Below, piece after piece: positions 6,129 to 12,483 of a DNA stretch of 13,784 nt. The DNA is taken from contig JAABRN010000012.1 of the NCBI GenBank assembly GCA_011390855.1, positions 1 through 13,784 on the forward strand. Reading direction: 5' to 3'. Below the pieces are notes generated by a model. The model ran no database searches. It had not been told where the DNA came from and was given only the letters and a program-made list of their open reading frames with translations. Position numbers and translations under genes: made by a program. Source of the DNA: Hydrogenophaga sp. GTDB lineage: Bacteria > Pseudomonadota > Gammaproteobacteria > Burkholderiales > Burkholderiaceae_C. Every line of letters begins with the position of its first letter. The stretch's first letter is position 1.

Positions 6129-8090
6129 TCAGCGCCCTCGCAGGAACAGCGCGTCCAGTTCCTTCATGCTCACCTGCCGCCAGGTGGGTCGACCGTGGTT
6201 GCACTGGTCTGAACGCTCGGTGGTCTCCATCTGCCGCAACAGCGCGTTCATTTCTTCCAGCGTGAGTCGGCGGTTGGCCCGCACGGCTCCGTGGCAGGCC
6301 ATGGTGGCCAGCAACTCGTTACGGGCGCGCTGCACCACGGTGGAGGCGTCGTGCTGGCTCAATTCGGCCAGCACGCTGCGGGCGAGCTCCACCGGGTTGC
6401 CTTGTGAGAGGGTGGTGGGCACCGCACGCACCGCCAGCGTTTTCGGCGAGAACGGCACCACTTCCAGCCCCAGCATGGCCAGCACCACGGCGCTGTCTTC
6501 GGCGGTGGCCACCTCTTCAGGCGTGGCGGCGAAGGTGGCCGGGATCAGCAGCGGTTGGCTGGCGAGCTGTTCTTCGTCCATCTGCTGTTTGAGGCGCTCG
6601 TACACGATGCGCTCGTGTGCGGCATGCATGTCCACCACCACCAGGCCTTGGGCATTTTCTGCCAGGATGTAGACGCCCTGTAGCTGAGCGATGGCGCGTC
6701 CGAGTGGCCATTCGCCCTGTGGCAATGGGTGGGGCGGGGCTTCGGCAGGCTCAGCCCGAACGGCGTGATGAGGCGGGGCTGAGGGTTGTCCTGCTTCTGA
6801 AGGTAGAGGTCGTGGGCTTGCCCAGGCATCTGTTCGGGCTGGGCTGGTGGGTGCAGCAGAGGAGGCGCCACCCCACAGGGCCTCCAGGTCACTGACCCGG
6901 TGGCCGATCTCTGGCGCTCGGGGTGCAAATGCGAGCCCCGTCTGGTGGGAGGCAGGGGGCCATGCCGGTGCCGCTTCAGTCTCCGGAGCGGACGCCGGTT
7001 CTGCCTTGCCAGCCGAGCGAGGCACGGCCAACGCAGACTCTACAGCCCGGCGCACGGCCTGGTGCACTTCGCGGCTGTCTCGGAAGCGCACTTCGATCTT
7101 GGTCGGGTGCACGTTCACGTCCACTCGCGTCGGGTCGAGGGACACGAAGAGCGCGTACACCGGCTGGCGGTGGCCGTGCAGCACGTCCTCATAGGCACTG
7201 CGGGCCGCGTGCGTGATGACCTTGTCGCGCACGTAGCGCCCATTCACATAGGCGAACTGCCAGTCGTTGCGGGATCGGGCCGCATCGGGTATGCCAGCAA
7301 AGCCCCGGACTCGCAAGCGATGGCCGTTGCCGTCATCGGGTACCTCGAGCGGCCAGTCCACCGCGACAGCTTGCGCCACGAAGTCTTCGCCCAGCACGTC
7401 GGCCAGGCGCTGGCGCAAAGGGTCGGCATGGTCGCTGGCCACGGCGCGCCACTGGGCCACCAGCTTGCCTTCGTGCCAGATGGCAAAGCCCACGTCCGGG
7501 CGCGCCAGCGCGTGCCGGCGTACCGCCTCGATGCAGTGCGCAAGCTCGGTCGCGTCGGTTTTGAGAAACTTGCGCCGAGCGGGCGTTGCAAAAAAGAGTT
7601 CGCGCACTTCCACCGTGGTGCCGCGGTTGCGGGCGGTGGGTTGCAATTCGCCGCTGCGACCGTCCAGCAACCAGCCGTGAGATTCCTGCGAATCTTCCAC
7701 GCGCGTGAGCACAGACATTTCAGCGATCGAGCAGATGGCCGCAAGGGCCTCCCCCCGAAAACCCATGGTGTGCACCGACTCCAGATCGCTCAGGCTGGCA
7801 ATTTTGCTGGTGGCGTGGCGTTTCAATGCGGTGGGCAGTTCGCTGCGCAGAATGCCGCAGCCATCGTCTTCCACGCTGATGAGGCGAACCCCACCTGCCA
7901 GCAACCGCAGCGTGACCTGCCTGGCCCCCGCATCGAGCGCGTTGTCCACGAGCTCGCGCACCACCGAAGCGGGGCGTTCGACGACTTCACCTGCTGCAAT
8001 CTGGCTGATGAGTTCGTCCGGCAGTTCAAGGATCGGGGAGCGCGGCGCGGCGGGCGCAACCGGTGGTGTCTGGGGGGCGGTTTGAGTCAC
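6129..8090 (-). CDS. mutL: DNA mismatch repair protein MutL (endonuclease type)
   Basis: MutL links MutS mismatch recognition to strand incision. The N-terminal GHKL ATPase is complete: ELPDELISQIAAGEVVERPASVV (residues about 22-44), catalytic Glu46 in RELVDNALDAGA, VEDDGCGI, and RHATSKI...GFRGEALAAI. A Pro/Ala-rich linker (about residues 345-460) leads to the C-terminal dimerisation domain with DMHAAHERIVYE at 487-498, which fits the metal-binding endonuclease motif DQHA(X)2E(X)4E except for Gln-to-Met, plus ACHGAVRAN and CNHGRP. Betaproteobacteria generally lack MutH, so self-incision fits. The GTG at 8090 is chosen because it follows a TACAAT box by 6 nt and gives a short leader before ELPDELI; the frame stays open to 8174 without family resemblance. 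The product is 653 residues. The gene is divergent from the YqaA-like gene. Confidence 0.95.
   Translation of the reverse strand: MTQTAPQTPPVAPAAPRSPILELPDELISQIAAGEVVERPASVVRELVDNALDAGARQVTLRLLAGGVRLISVEDDGCGILRSELPTALKRHATSKIASLSDLESVHTMGFRGEALAAICSIAEMSVLTRVEDSQESHGWLLDGRSGELQPTARNRGTTVEVRELFFATPARRKFLKTDATELAHCIEAVRRHALARPDVGFAIWHEGKLVAQWRAVASDHADPLRQRLADVLGEDFVAQAVAVDWPLEVPDDGNGHRLRVRGFAGIPDAARSRNDWQFAYVNGRYVRDKVITHAARSAYEDVLHGHRQPVYALFVSLDPTRVDVNVHPTKIEVRFRDSREVHQAVRRAVESALAVPRSAGKAEPASAPETEAAPAWPPASHQTGLAFAPRAPEIGHRVSDLEALWGGASSAAPTSPARTDAWASPRPLPSEAGQPSAPPHHAVRAEPAEAPPHPLPQGEWPLGRAIAQLQGVYILAENAQGLVVVDMHAAHERIVYERLKQQMDEEQLASQPLLIPATFAATPEEVATAEDSAVVLAMLGLEVVPFSPKTLAVRAVPTTLSQGNPVELARSVLAELSQHDASTVVQRARNELLATMACHGAVRANRRLTLEEMNALLRQMETTERSDQCNHGRPTWRQVSMKELDALFLRGR
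6739..6763 (-). repeat. dispersed GTTCGGGCTGAGC-type palindromic repeat inside mutL
   Basis: On the minus strand these bases read CCGTTCGGGCTGAGCCTGCC followed by GAAGC. TTCGG and CCGAA form the outer stem and GGCT/AGCC the inner one. This matches, from memory, a short interspersed repeat (CGTTCGGGCTGAGC-TGTCGAAGC) found in many copies between genes of beta- and gammaproteobacteria. Here it lies in frame in the MutL linker and encodes about residues 443-451 (AVRAEPAEA). Confidence 0.55.
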
Positions 8091-8096
8091 CGGATC

Positions 8097-8102
8097 ATTG
8101 TA
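8097..8102 (-). promoter_or_regulatory. candidate mutL -10 box (leaderless arrangement)
   Basis: On the minus strand TACAAT (5/6 to TATAAT) ends 6 nt before the GTG at 8090. Transcription would begin at or next to the start codon. No Shine-Dalgarno and no good -35 are seen. Confidence 0.4.
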
Positions 8103-8172
8103 TGCAGTGACGGATAATCCAGGGTTTGGCTGAAGCCGGCCTGCCATCGGGGTGCGCCGTTCACGTCTGCAC

Positions 8173-8177
8173 AAGGA
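8173..8177 (+). promoter_or_regulatory. Shine-Dalgarno deciding the TTG start at 8185
   Basis: AAGGA lies 7 nt upstream of the TTG at 8185. The in-frame GTG at 8152 has no such site, so the rare TTG is preferred. Confidence 0.65.
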
Positions 8178-8184
8178 CGATCAC

Positions 8185-8760
8185 TTGAAACTGTTTGGAC
8201 CGCTGTACGACCGCGTCATGCGCTGGAGCCGCCACCCCAAGGCCCCCTGGTACCTGGGCGGGTTGAGCTTCGCCGAATCGTCCTTCTTCCCGATACCGCC
8301 CGACGTGATGCTGGCGCCCATGTGCCTGGCCCGCCCTGCGGCCTGGTGGCGCCTGGCGCTGTTGACCACGGTCACGTCGGTACTGGGCGGTGTGCTGGGG
8401 TATTTCCTCGGCATCTTCGCGCTGGAAGCGATCATGCCGTGGGTCGACCGCATGGGCTGGACGCCCAAGCTGGAAACGGCCCGCATCTGGTTCGACCGCT
8501 GGGGCTTTGCCGCCGTGTTCATCGCCGGCTTCTCACCCATTCCCTACAAGGTGTTCACCATCGCCGCAGGCGGCATGGCCATGCCGCTGCTGCCTTTCGT
8601 GCTCGCGTCCTTCATCGGACGAGGTGGCCGATTTTTCCTGGTGGCCTGGCTCATGGCCCGCTTCGGCCCCGCCATGGAACCCAAGCTGCGCCCGGTGATG
8701 GAGTGGCTGGGCTGGGGCTCGGTGGCGTTGGTGGTGGCGCTGTACCTTTACTTGCGCTGA
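8185..8760 (+). CDS. YqaA/DedA-family (VTT domain) inner-membrane protein
   Basis: This is a 191-residue integral membrane protein of the DedA/SNARE-associated (VTT) superfamily, YqaA branch. Family marks are the acidic re-entrant segment FAESSFFPIPPD at residues 29-40, the GYFLGIFALE helix near 72-81, and GFSPIPYKVFTIAAGG at 115-130, the second re-entrant loop, followed by an Arg-containing FIGRGGRF. DedA proteins are thought to move phospholipids or undecaprenyl phosphate across the membrane; the substrate of this branch is not settled. The start is a TTG with a good Shine-Dalgarno, giving the usual N-terminus MKLFGPLYDRVMRW. The gene is divergent from mutL (94 bp) and convergent with amiC, from which only 32 bp separate it; no terminator is evident there. 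Confidence 0.9.
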   Translation: MKLFGPLYDRVMRWSRHPKAPWYLGGLSFAESSFFPIPPDVMLAPMCLARPAAWWRLALLTTVTSVLGGVLGYFLGIFALEAIMPWVDRMGWTPKLETARIWFDRWGFAAVFIAGFSPIPYKVFTIAAGGMAMPLLPFVLASFIGRGGRFFLVAWLMARFGPAMEPKLRPVMEWLGWGSVALVVALYLYLR

Positions 8761-8792
8761 CCGACCAGGACCACTCTCCGGCGCGGCGCGGT

Positions 8793-10214
8793 CTAGATCT
8801 GCCGGTTCCGAGCCAACGGCGGGTTCTTGGAAAAATAGCTCACGATGCCACGCAGCAGGGCCTCGGCCAGCTCGTTCTGGTACTTCGGGTCGCGCAGGCG
8901 TTTCTCTTCGTCAGGGTTGCTGATGAAGGCGGTCTCCACCAGCACGCTCGGGATGTCTGGGGCGCGCAGCACCGCGAAGTTGGCCTGCTCCACGCGAGGC
9001 TTGTGCAGCTTGCCGATGCGTTTCACTTCCCCCAGCATGGATGCGCCCAGCTTGAGGCTGTCGTTGATCTGCGCGGTGGTGCTCATGTCCAGCAGGGCGC
9101 GTTGCAGGGTGGCATCTTTGGCTTTCACGTTCAGACCACCCACCAGGTCGGAAGCGTTCTCCTTCTCTGCCATCCACCTCGCCGCGGCGCTGGTGGCGCC
9201 GCGTGTGCTCAGCGCGTACACGCTGGCGCCTTGGGGGCGCGGCGTGTAGAAGGCGTCGGCATGCAGGCTGATCATGAGGTCGGCCTGCACCCGCTGCGCC
9301 TTTTGCACCCGCACCTGCAGCGGCACGAAGAAGTCGGCGTCGCGCGTCATGAAGGCGCGCATCGGATTGCCGTTCACACGTGTGGCGTTGATGCGGTCGC
9401 GCAGGCGGCGTGCGATGGCGAGCACCACATCTTTCTCAAAAGTGCCTCCGGGCCCAATGGCACCGGGATCCTCACCGCCATGTCCGGGATCCAGCGCCAC
9501 GATGATCAGGCGATCGGTTTTGGCCTTTTGTGTCGGTGTTTTCGCTGCACCGGCCGCCACTGTGGGCGGAGCGGGGCTGTTTGTACCGTTGGCGGCGTCG
9601 CGTTCCGCCTGCGCGATCAGCGCCCCCAGCGGATCGTTGGCGGGATCAGGGTCTGCAGCGGTCGCATTGCGATCGGCCATGCGCCCGGTTTCGAGCCCCA
9701 GCAGGCGCGCGGCACGCTCGCTGGCCGCGTCGAGATCACGCATGCGCTGACTGATGAGCTGTTCCAGCGGATCAGGCGGGTTCAAGGGGTAGAGGTCCAG
9801 CACCAGCCGGTGCTGGTAGGCCGCCACCGGTTGCAGGTTGAACACCTGCGGTTTCACGGCCAGCTTCAGGTCGACCACCAGCCGCACCACATTGGGCGCG
9901 TTCTGGGCCACGCGAATGCGGGCGATGTTGGGGTCGTCCGACTTGAGTTGGCCCACCAGTTCGCGCAGGCCGGGCAACAGGTCGATGCCTTCGATGTCCA
10001 CCGCCAACCTGGGCGGGTCACTCACGAAGAACTGGCGGGCCTGCAATTCACCATCGGACTCGATCGTCACGCGGGTGTAGTCCTCTGCCGGCCAGATCCG
10101 CACGGCCACCACGTTGGCGCCGCGCGCAATCTGGTGCGCGCCCAGCAGCAGCACCAATGAACCGGCGCGCAGCAAGCTGCGCCGGTTCAGGGCCAAGGTG
10201 GACGCAATGATCAT
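8793..10214 (-). CDS. amiC: N-acetylmuramoyl-L-alanine amidase AmiC, Tat-exported
   Basis: AmiC cleaves the amide between MurNAc and the stem peptide to split septal peptidoglycan in the periplasm. The 473-residue product begins with a twin-arginine signal (LNRRSLLRAG at 9-18, hydrophobic core, ARGA cleavage region near 30-33). An AMIN domain (about 36-142) targets the septum, a low-complexity linker follows, and Amidase_3 (about 235-468) carries the zinc ligands His245 (DPGHGGEDPG), Glu260 and His318 (SLHAD) plus catalytic Glu427 (VLVETAFISN). The stretch 351-400 (SDLVGGLNVKAKDATLQRALL...) matches the inserted regulatory helix region relieved by EnvC/NlpD-type activators. The ATG at 10214 overlaps the tsaE stop (ATGA) and is preceded by GGAGG at 7 nt, so the longer open frame upstream is not used. 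Confidence 0.95.
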   Translation of the reverse strand: MIIASTLALNRRSLLRAGSLVLLLGAHQIARGANVVAVRIWPAEDYTRVTIESDGELQARQFFVSDPPRLAVDIEGIDLLPGLRELVGQLKSDDPNIARIRVAQNAPNVVRLVVDLKLAVKPQVFNLQPVAAYQHRLVLDLYPLNPPDPLEQLISQRMRDLDAASERAARLLGLETGRMADRNATAADPDPANDPLGALIAQAERDAANGTNSPAPPTVAAGAAKTPTQKAKTDRLIIVALDPGHGGEDPGAIGPGGTFEKDVVLAIARRLRDRINATRVNGNPMRAFMTRDADFFVPLQVRVQKAQRVQADLMISLHADAFYTPRPQGASVYALSTRGATSAAARWMAEKENASDLVGGLNVKAKDATLQRALLDMSTTAQINDSLKLGASMLGEVKRIGKLHKPRVEQANFAVLRAPDIPSVLVETAFISNPDEEKRLRDPKYQNELAEALLRGIVSYFSKNPPLARNRQI

Positions 10215-10822
10215 GGGAGCGCCTCCAGCAATTGGTGACCTGTGGGCGTGAGCGCCTTGACTTTCACGCGGCGGGCTTCTTCCGTGTGTTCGGTCATGTC
10301 GGGATCGCTGGGTGGTTGAGCAAGGGCGCCTTCTGGTTGTATGTCGATGCTGAGGTCGACCACCGGCATGTGGTCGCCGGCACGTTCTGGCCATTCAACG
10401 AGCTTGAGACCAGGGGCTGCAAAAAGTTCGCGAAAGCCGGCATCTTCCCATTCGCGCGGATCGTTGAAGCGGTAGAAGTCAAAGTGCCAGATGGCCAGTG
10501 GTTCACCCGCCGGCATGATCGGGCAGTCGGTGGCGCTATGGGGTTCTACCACGGCGTAGGTGGGGCTCTTGATGCGACCGCGCACGCCGAGTGCTCTCAG
10601 CAGGTGGCGCACAAAGGTGGTTTTGCCGGCGCCCAGATCGCCTTGCAGCGCGAGAGTGGCGTGGGTCACAGCCGGGCAGGCGGCCAGTGCGCGTGCAAAT
10701 GCCACTGTGCCCGCTTCGTCGGCCCAGGTGCCTGACCAGGTCGACGCGCGCTCGGGCCCACCGCTGGTGGGCTGCGTTCCTACAATGGTCGGTACATGAA
10801 CGCCCGTTTTGATGCTGATCAC
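10211..10822 (-). CDS. tsaE: tRNA threonylcarbamoyladenosine biosynthesis ATPase TsaE
   Basis: TsaE is the P-loop ATPase that drives the TsaB-TsaD-TsaE complex making t6A37 on ANN-decoding tRNAs. Walker A GDLGAGKTT is at residues 61-69 (counting from 10822), followed by family motifs RGRIKSPTYAVVEPH, WHFDFYRFNDPREWED and LKLVEWPERA. The start is uncertain. There is no ATG; the GTG at 10822 gives 203 residues but lies 27 bp inside the divergent queG coding region, while the GTG at 10705 (164 residues) would remove the first helix WADEAGTVAFARAL. A non-standard codon between them is possible. The C-terminal tail beyond the core (about 45 residues) is longer than in E. coli. The gene is translationally coupled to amiC through ATGA. 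Confidence 0.93.
   Translation of the reverse strand: MISIKTGVHVPTIVGTQPTSGGPERASTWSGTWADEAGTVAFARALAACPAVTHATLALQGDLGAGKTTFVRHLLRALGVRGRIKSPTYAVVEPHSATDCPIMPAGEPLAIWHFDFYRFNDPREWEDAGFRELFAAPGLKLVEWPERAGDHMPVVDLSIDIQPEGALAQPPSDPDMTEHTEEARRVKVKALTPTGHQLLEALP
10781..10786 (+). promoter_or_regulatory. candidate queG -10 box (leaderless or very short leader)
   Basis: TACAAT (5/6) ends 9 nt before the queG ATG, so transcription would start within a few bases of the start codon. No clear Shine-Dalgarno precedes the ATG and no good -35 is seen. Confidence 0.4.
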
Positions 10823-11908
10823 CTCGTCTCTCAGATTCAGGCCTGGGGCCGGGAGCTGTCATTTTCCCAAATTGGGATCGCAGATGTGGATTTGTCCAGC
10901 GCAGAAGCCGGTTTGAAGGCCTGGTTGTCGGCTGGATGTCACGGTCAGATGGCCTACATGGCCTCGCACGGTCTGAAACGGGCCCGTCCGGCCGAACTGG
11001 TGCCCGGTACGGTGAGCGTGGTGACGGCGCGCATGGACTACCTGCCGCGCGACACCGCAGACGACTGGCAAGTGCATGAGTTCGACCGTTTGCAGCGTCC
11101 GGGCGAGGCCATCGTGTCGATCTATGCGCGAGGGCGCGACTACCACAAGGTGCTGCGCGCGCGGCTTCAGAAGCTGGCCGAGCGCATCGAGCAGGCGGTG
11201 GGACCGTTGGGCTACCGTGTCTTCACCGATTCTGCCCCGGTGCTCGAGGCCGAACTGGCGCAGCGCAGCGGGCAGGGCTGGCGTGGCAAGCACACGCTGC
11301 TGTTGAACCGTGAAGCCGGGTCCATGTTCTTTCTGGGCGAGATCTACCTTGATGTGGCGCTGCCCGCCACCGAGCCGGTGAGTGCGCATTGCGGTGCTTG
11401 CACCGCCTGCATCGACATCTGCCCCACCCAGGCCATCGTGGCGCCGCACCGGCTGGACGCTCGCCGATGCATCAGCTACCTCACGATCGAGCACGCGGGG
11501 GCCATCCCGGAAGACCTGCGCCCACTCATCGGCAACCGCATCTACGGGTGCGACGACTGCCAGCTGGTTTGCCCATGGAACAAGTTCGCGCAACGCAGCG
11601 CGCTGCCCGATTTTGATGAAAGGGAGGGCTTGAGCGGCGCGCAGCTGGTCGAGCTGTTTGCGTGGTCTGAAGACGAGTTTTTGAAGCGCACTGAAGGCAG
11701 CCCGATCCGTCGGATCGGGCATGAGCGCTGGTTGCGCAACATCGCGGTGGCCATGGGCAATGCCTTGCGTGCGGGTGATGAACTCGCTCCAGAGGAACGT
11801 TCTGCTGTCAATGCCTCGCTGCACAGCCGGCGTGATCACCCCAGCAGTCTCTTGCGCGAACACGTGCAATGGGCATTGGACCAAGGGGTCGATCGGCACA
11901 GAATCTGA
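10796..11908 (+). CDS. queG: epoxyqueuosine reductase QueG
   Basis: QueG performs the last step of queuosine synthesis, cobalamin-dependent reduction of epoxyqueuosine in the anticodon of His, Asp, Asn and Tyr tRNAs. The 370-residue product has the usual length. Visible features are the N-terminal cobalamin-binding domain with TDSAPVLEAELAQRSGQGWRG around 134-153 (conserved Asp135, the proposed proton donor), and two 4Fe-4S clusters: CGACTACIDICP at 199-210 (Cys199, 202, 205, 209), Cys225 in RRCISYLT, and CDDCQLVCPWNK at 252-263 (Cys252, 255, 259). HEAT-like helices close the protein. The gene is divergent from tsaE with essentially no intergenic space if tsaE starts at 10822, and convergent with the marR gene. 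Confidence 0.96.
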   Translation: MNARFDADHLVSQIQAWGRELSFSQIGIADVDLSSAEAGLKAWLSAGCHGQMAYMASHGLKRARPAELVPGTVSVVTARMDYLPRDTADDWQVHEFDRLQRPGEAIVSIYARGRDYHKVLRARLQKLAERIEQAVGPLGYRVFTDSAPVLEAELAQRSGQGWRGKHTLLLNREAGSMFFLGEIYLDVALPATEPVSAHCGACTACIDICPTQAIVAPHRLDARRCISYLTIEHAGAIPEDLRPLIGNRIYGCDDCQLVCPWNKFAQRSALPDFDEREGLSGAQLVELFAWSEDEFLKRTEGSPIRRIGHERWLRNIAVAMGNALRAGDELAPEERSAVNASLHSRRDHPSSLLREHVQWALDQGVDRHRI

Positions 11909-11913
11909 TGGCA

Positions 11914-11938
11914 GCGCGCATCCACTGTGGATGTGCGC
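11914..11938. terminator. hairpin between convergent queG and marR genes
   Basis: GCGCGCATCCAC (11914-11925) and GTGGATGTGCGC (11927-11938) are complementary over 12 bp apart from one G/T mismatch (a G-U wobble in one RNA strand) around a single central base. It fills almost the whole 30-bp gap between two converging stop codons. There is no T-run on either side, so it is a barrier-type hairpin rather than a classical intrinsic terminator. Confidence 0.5.
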
Positions 11939-12376
11939 TCAGGGTTCACTCACATTGGCCAGCAAGCGATCCAGTTGCGATTGCAGCGTGGCGAGTTCTT
12001 CGACATCAAACCCACGCGACATGTCCCTGGCAAAGCGCTGCCGGTGTTGCTGCATGCGGCGGTGCATGGCGCGGCCTGCGCTCGTCGGGCGCAGGCGCAG
12101 CACGCGCCGGTCGGTTTCATCCGGCTGGCTATCAACCAGGCCGCGATCGATCAGGGCTTTGACGATGCGGGCGATCTGCGCCTTGTCGCGTCCGGTGTGG
12201 GCCACCAGATCGCGCTGCGTACTGCCCTCAAACCGGGCGAGATGGTTCAGTGCACGTGCCTCCATGACGGCAATGCCGTCGCCATCGTCGCGCACGGCTT
12301 CGTGCATGCGGCGGTGGAAGCGCGCCACGAGGCTGTGCAGGCGCTCCAGCACCTCGGATGAATCAGCGGCAGACAT
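11939..12376 (-). CDS. MarR-family transcriptional regulator
   Basis: This is a 145-residue winged-helix regulator. After the N-terminal dimerisation helix (LERLHSLVARFHRRMHEAV) comes the HTH (residues about 50-75, STQRDLVAHTGRDKAQIARIVKALIDRGLV), then the wing with the MarR signature D-E-T-D-R-R-V-L-R-L at about 86-95 and LTSAG-like RPTSAG, and a C-terminal dimerisation helix. The start at 12376 is preceded by AAAGGG at 6-nt spacing; the longer start at 12406 would overlap the first operator. The gene is divergent from the siderophore-interacting protein gene and the shared region has two 15-bp palindromes, so it most likely represses itself and its neighbour. The ligand (metal, oxidant or organic compound) is unknown; no obvious redox cysteine is seen. 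Confidence 0.92.
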   Translation of the reverse strand: MSAADSSEVLERLHSLVARFHRRMHEAVRDDGDGIAVMEARALNHLARFEGSTQRDLVAHTGRDKAQIARIVKALIDRGLVDSQPDETDRRVLRLRPTSAGRAMHRRMQQHRQRFARDMSRGFDVEELATLQSQLDRLLANVSEP

Positions 12377-12392
12377 GACACGCCCTTTAATG

Positions 12393-12407
12393 GTTGACTT
12401 TATCAAC
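12393..12407. promoter_or_regulatory. MarR operator 1
   Basis: GTTGACTTTATCAAC is a palindrome with 5-bp arms GTTGA/TCAAC. It is identical at 13 of 15 positions to operator 2, whose centre lies 31 bp away (three helical turns). It overlaps the -35 element of the plus-strand promoter. Confidence 0.7.
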
Positions 12408-12422
12408 TAAAACCAGAATAAT
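12394..12422 (+). promoter_or_regulatory. sigma70 promoter for the SIP gene
   Basis: TTGACT (12394-12399, 5/6 to TTGACA), a 17-bp spacer, and AATAAT (12417-12422, 5/6 to TATAAT). Transcription should start near 12429, inside operator 2, giving a leader of about 55 nt before the ATG at 12484. Confidence 0.7.
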
Positions 12423-12423
12423 G

Positions 12424-12438
12424 GTTGTCATTATCAAC
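12424..12438. promoter_or_regulatory. MarR operator 2
   Basis: GTTGTCATTATCAAC is the second copy of the palindrome, covering the predicted SIP transcription start. With flanks, 12391-12409 and 12422-12440 agree at 17 of 19 positions. Confidence 0.7.
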
Positions 12439-12449
12439 TACCAGACGAC

Positions 12450-12482
12450 CGCTGTGTGAGCATTGACGCAGCGCGGTTTTTT
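12450..12482 (+). terminator. terminator-like hairpin in the SIP leader, possible attenuator
   Basis: CGCTGTGT (12450-12457) pairs with ACGCAGCG (12466-12473), 8 bp with one U-G wobble, around an 8-nt loop. CGG and six T residues (12477-12482) follow, ending one base before the ATG at 12484. This looks like an intrinsic terminator or attenuator in the leader; the stem is short, so function is uncertain. Confidence 0.4.
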
Positions 12483-12483
12483 C

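Noticed and set aside
6900..8117. 405-codon open frame opposite mutL.
   Set aside because: It is the antisense shadow of mutL; its product has no recognisable domain while the minus strand encodes a textbook MutL. The same applies to long frames opposite gdhA, amiC and queG.
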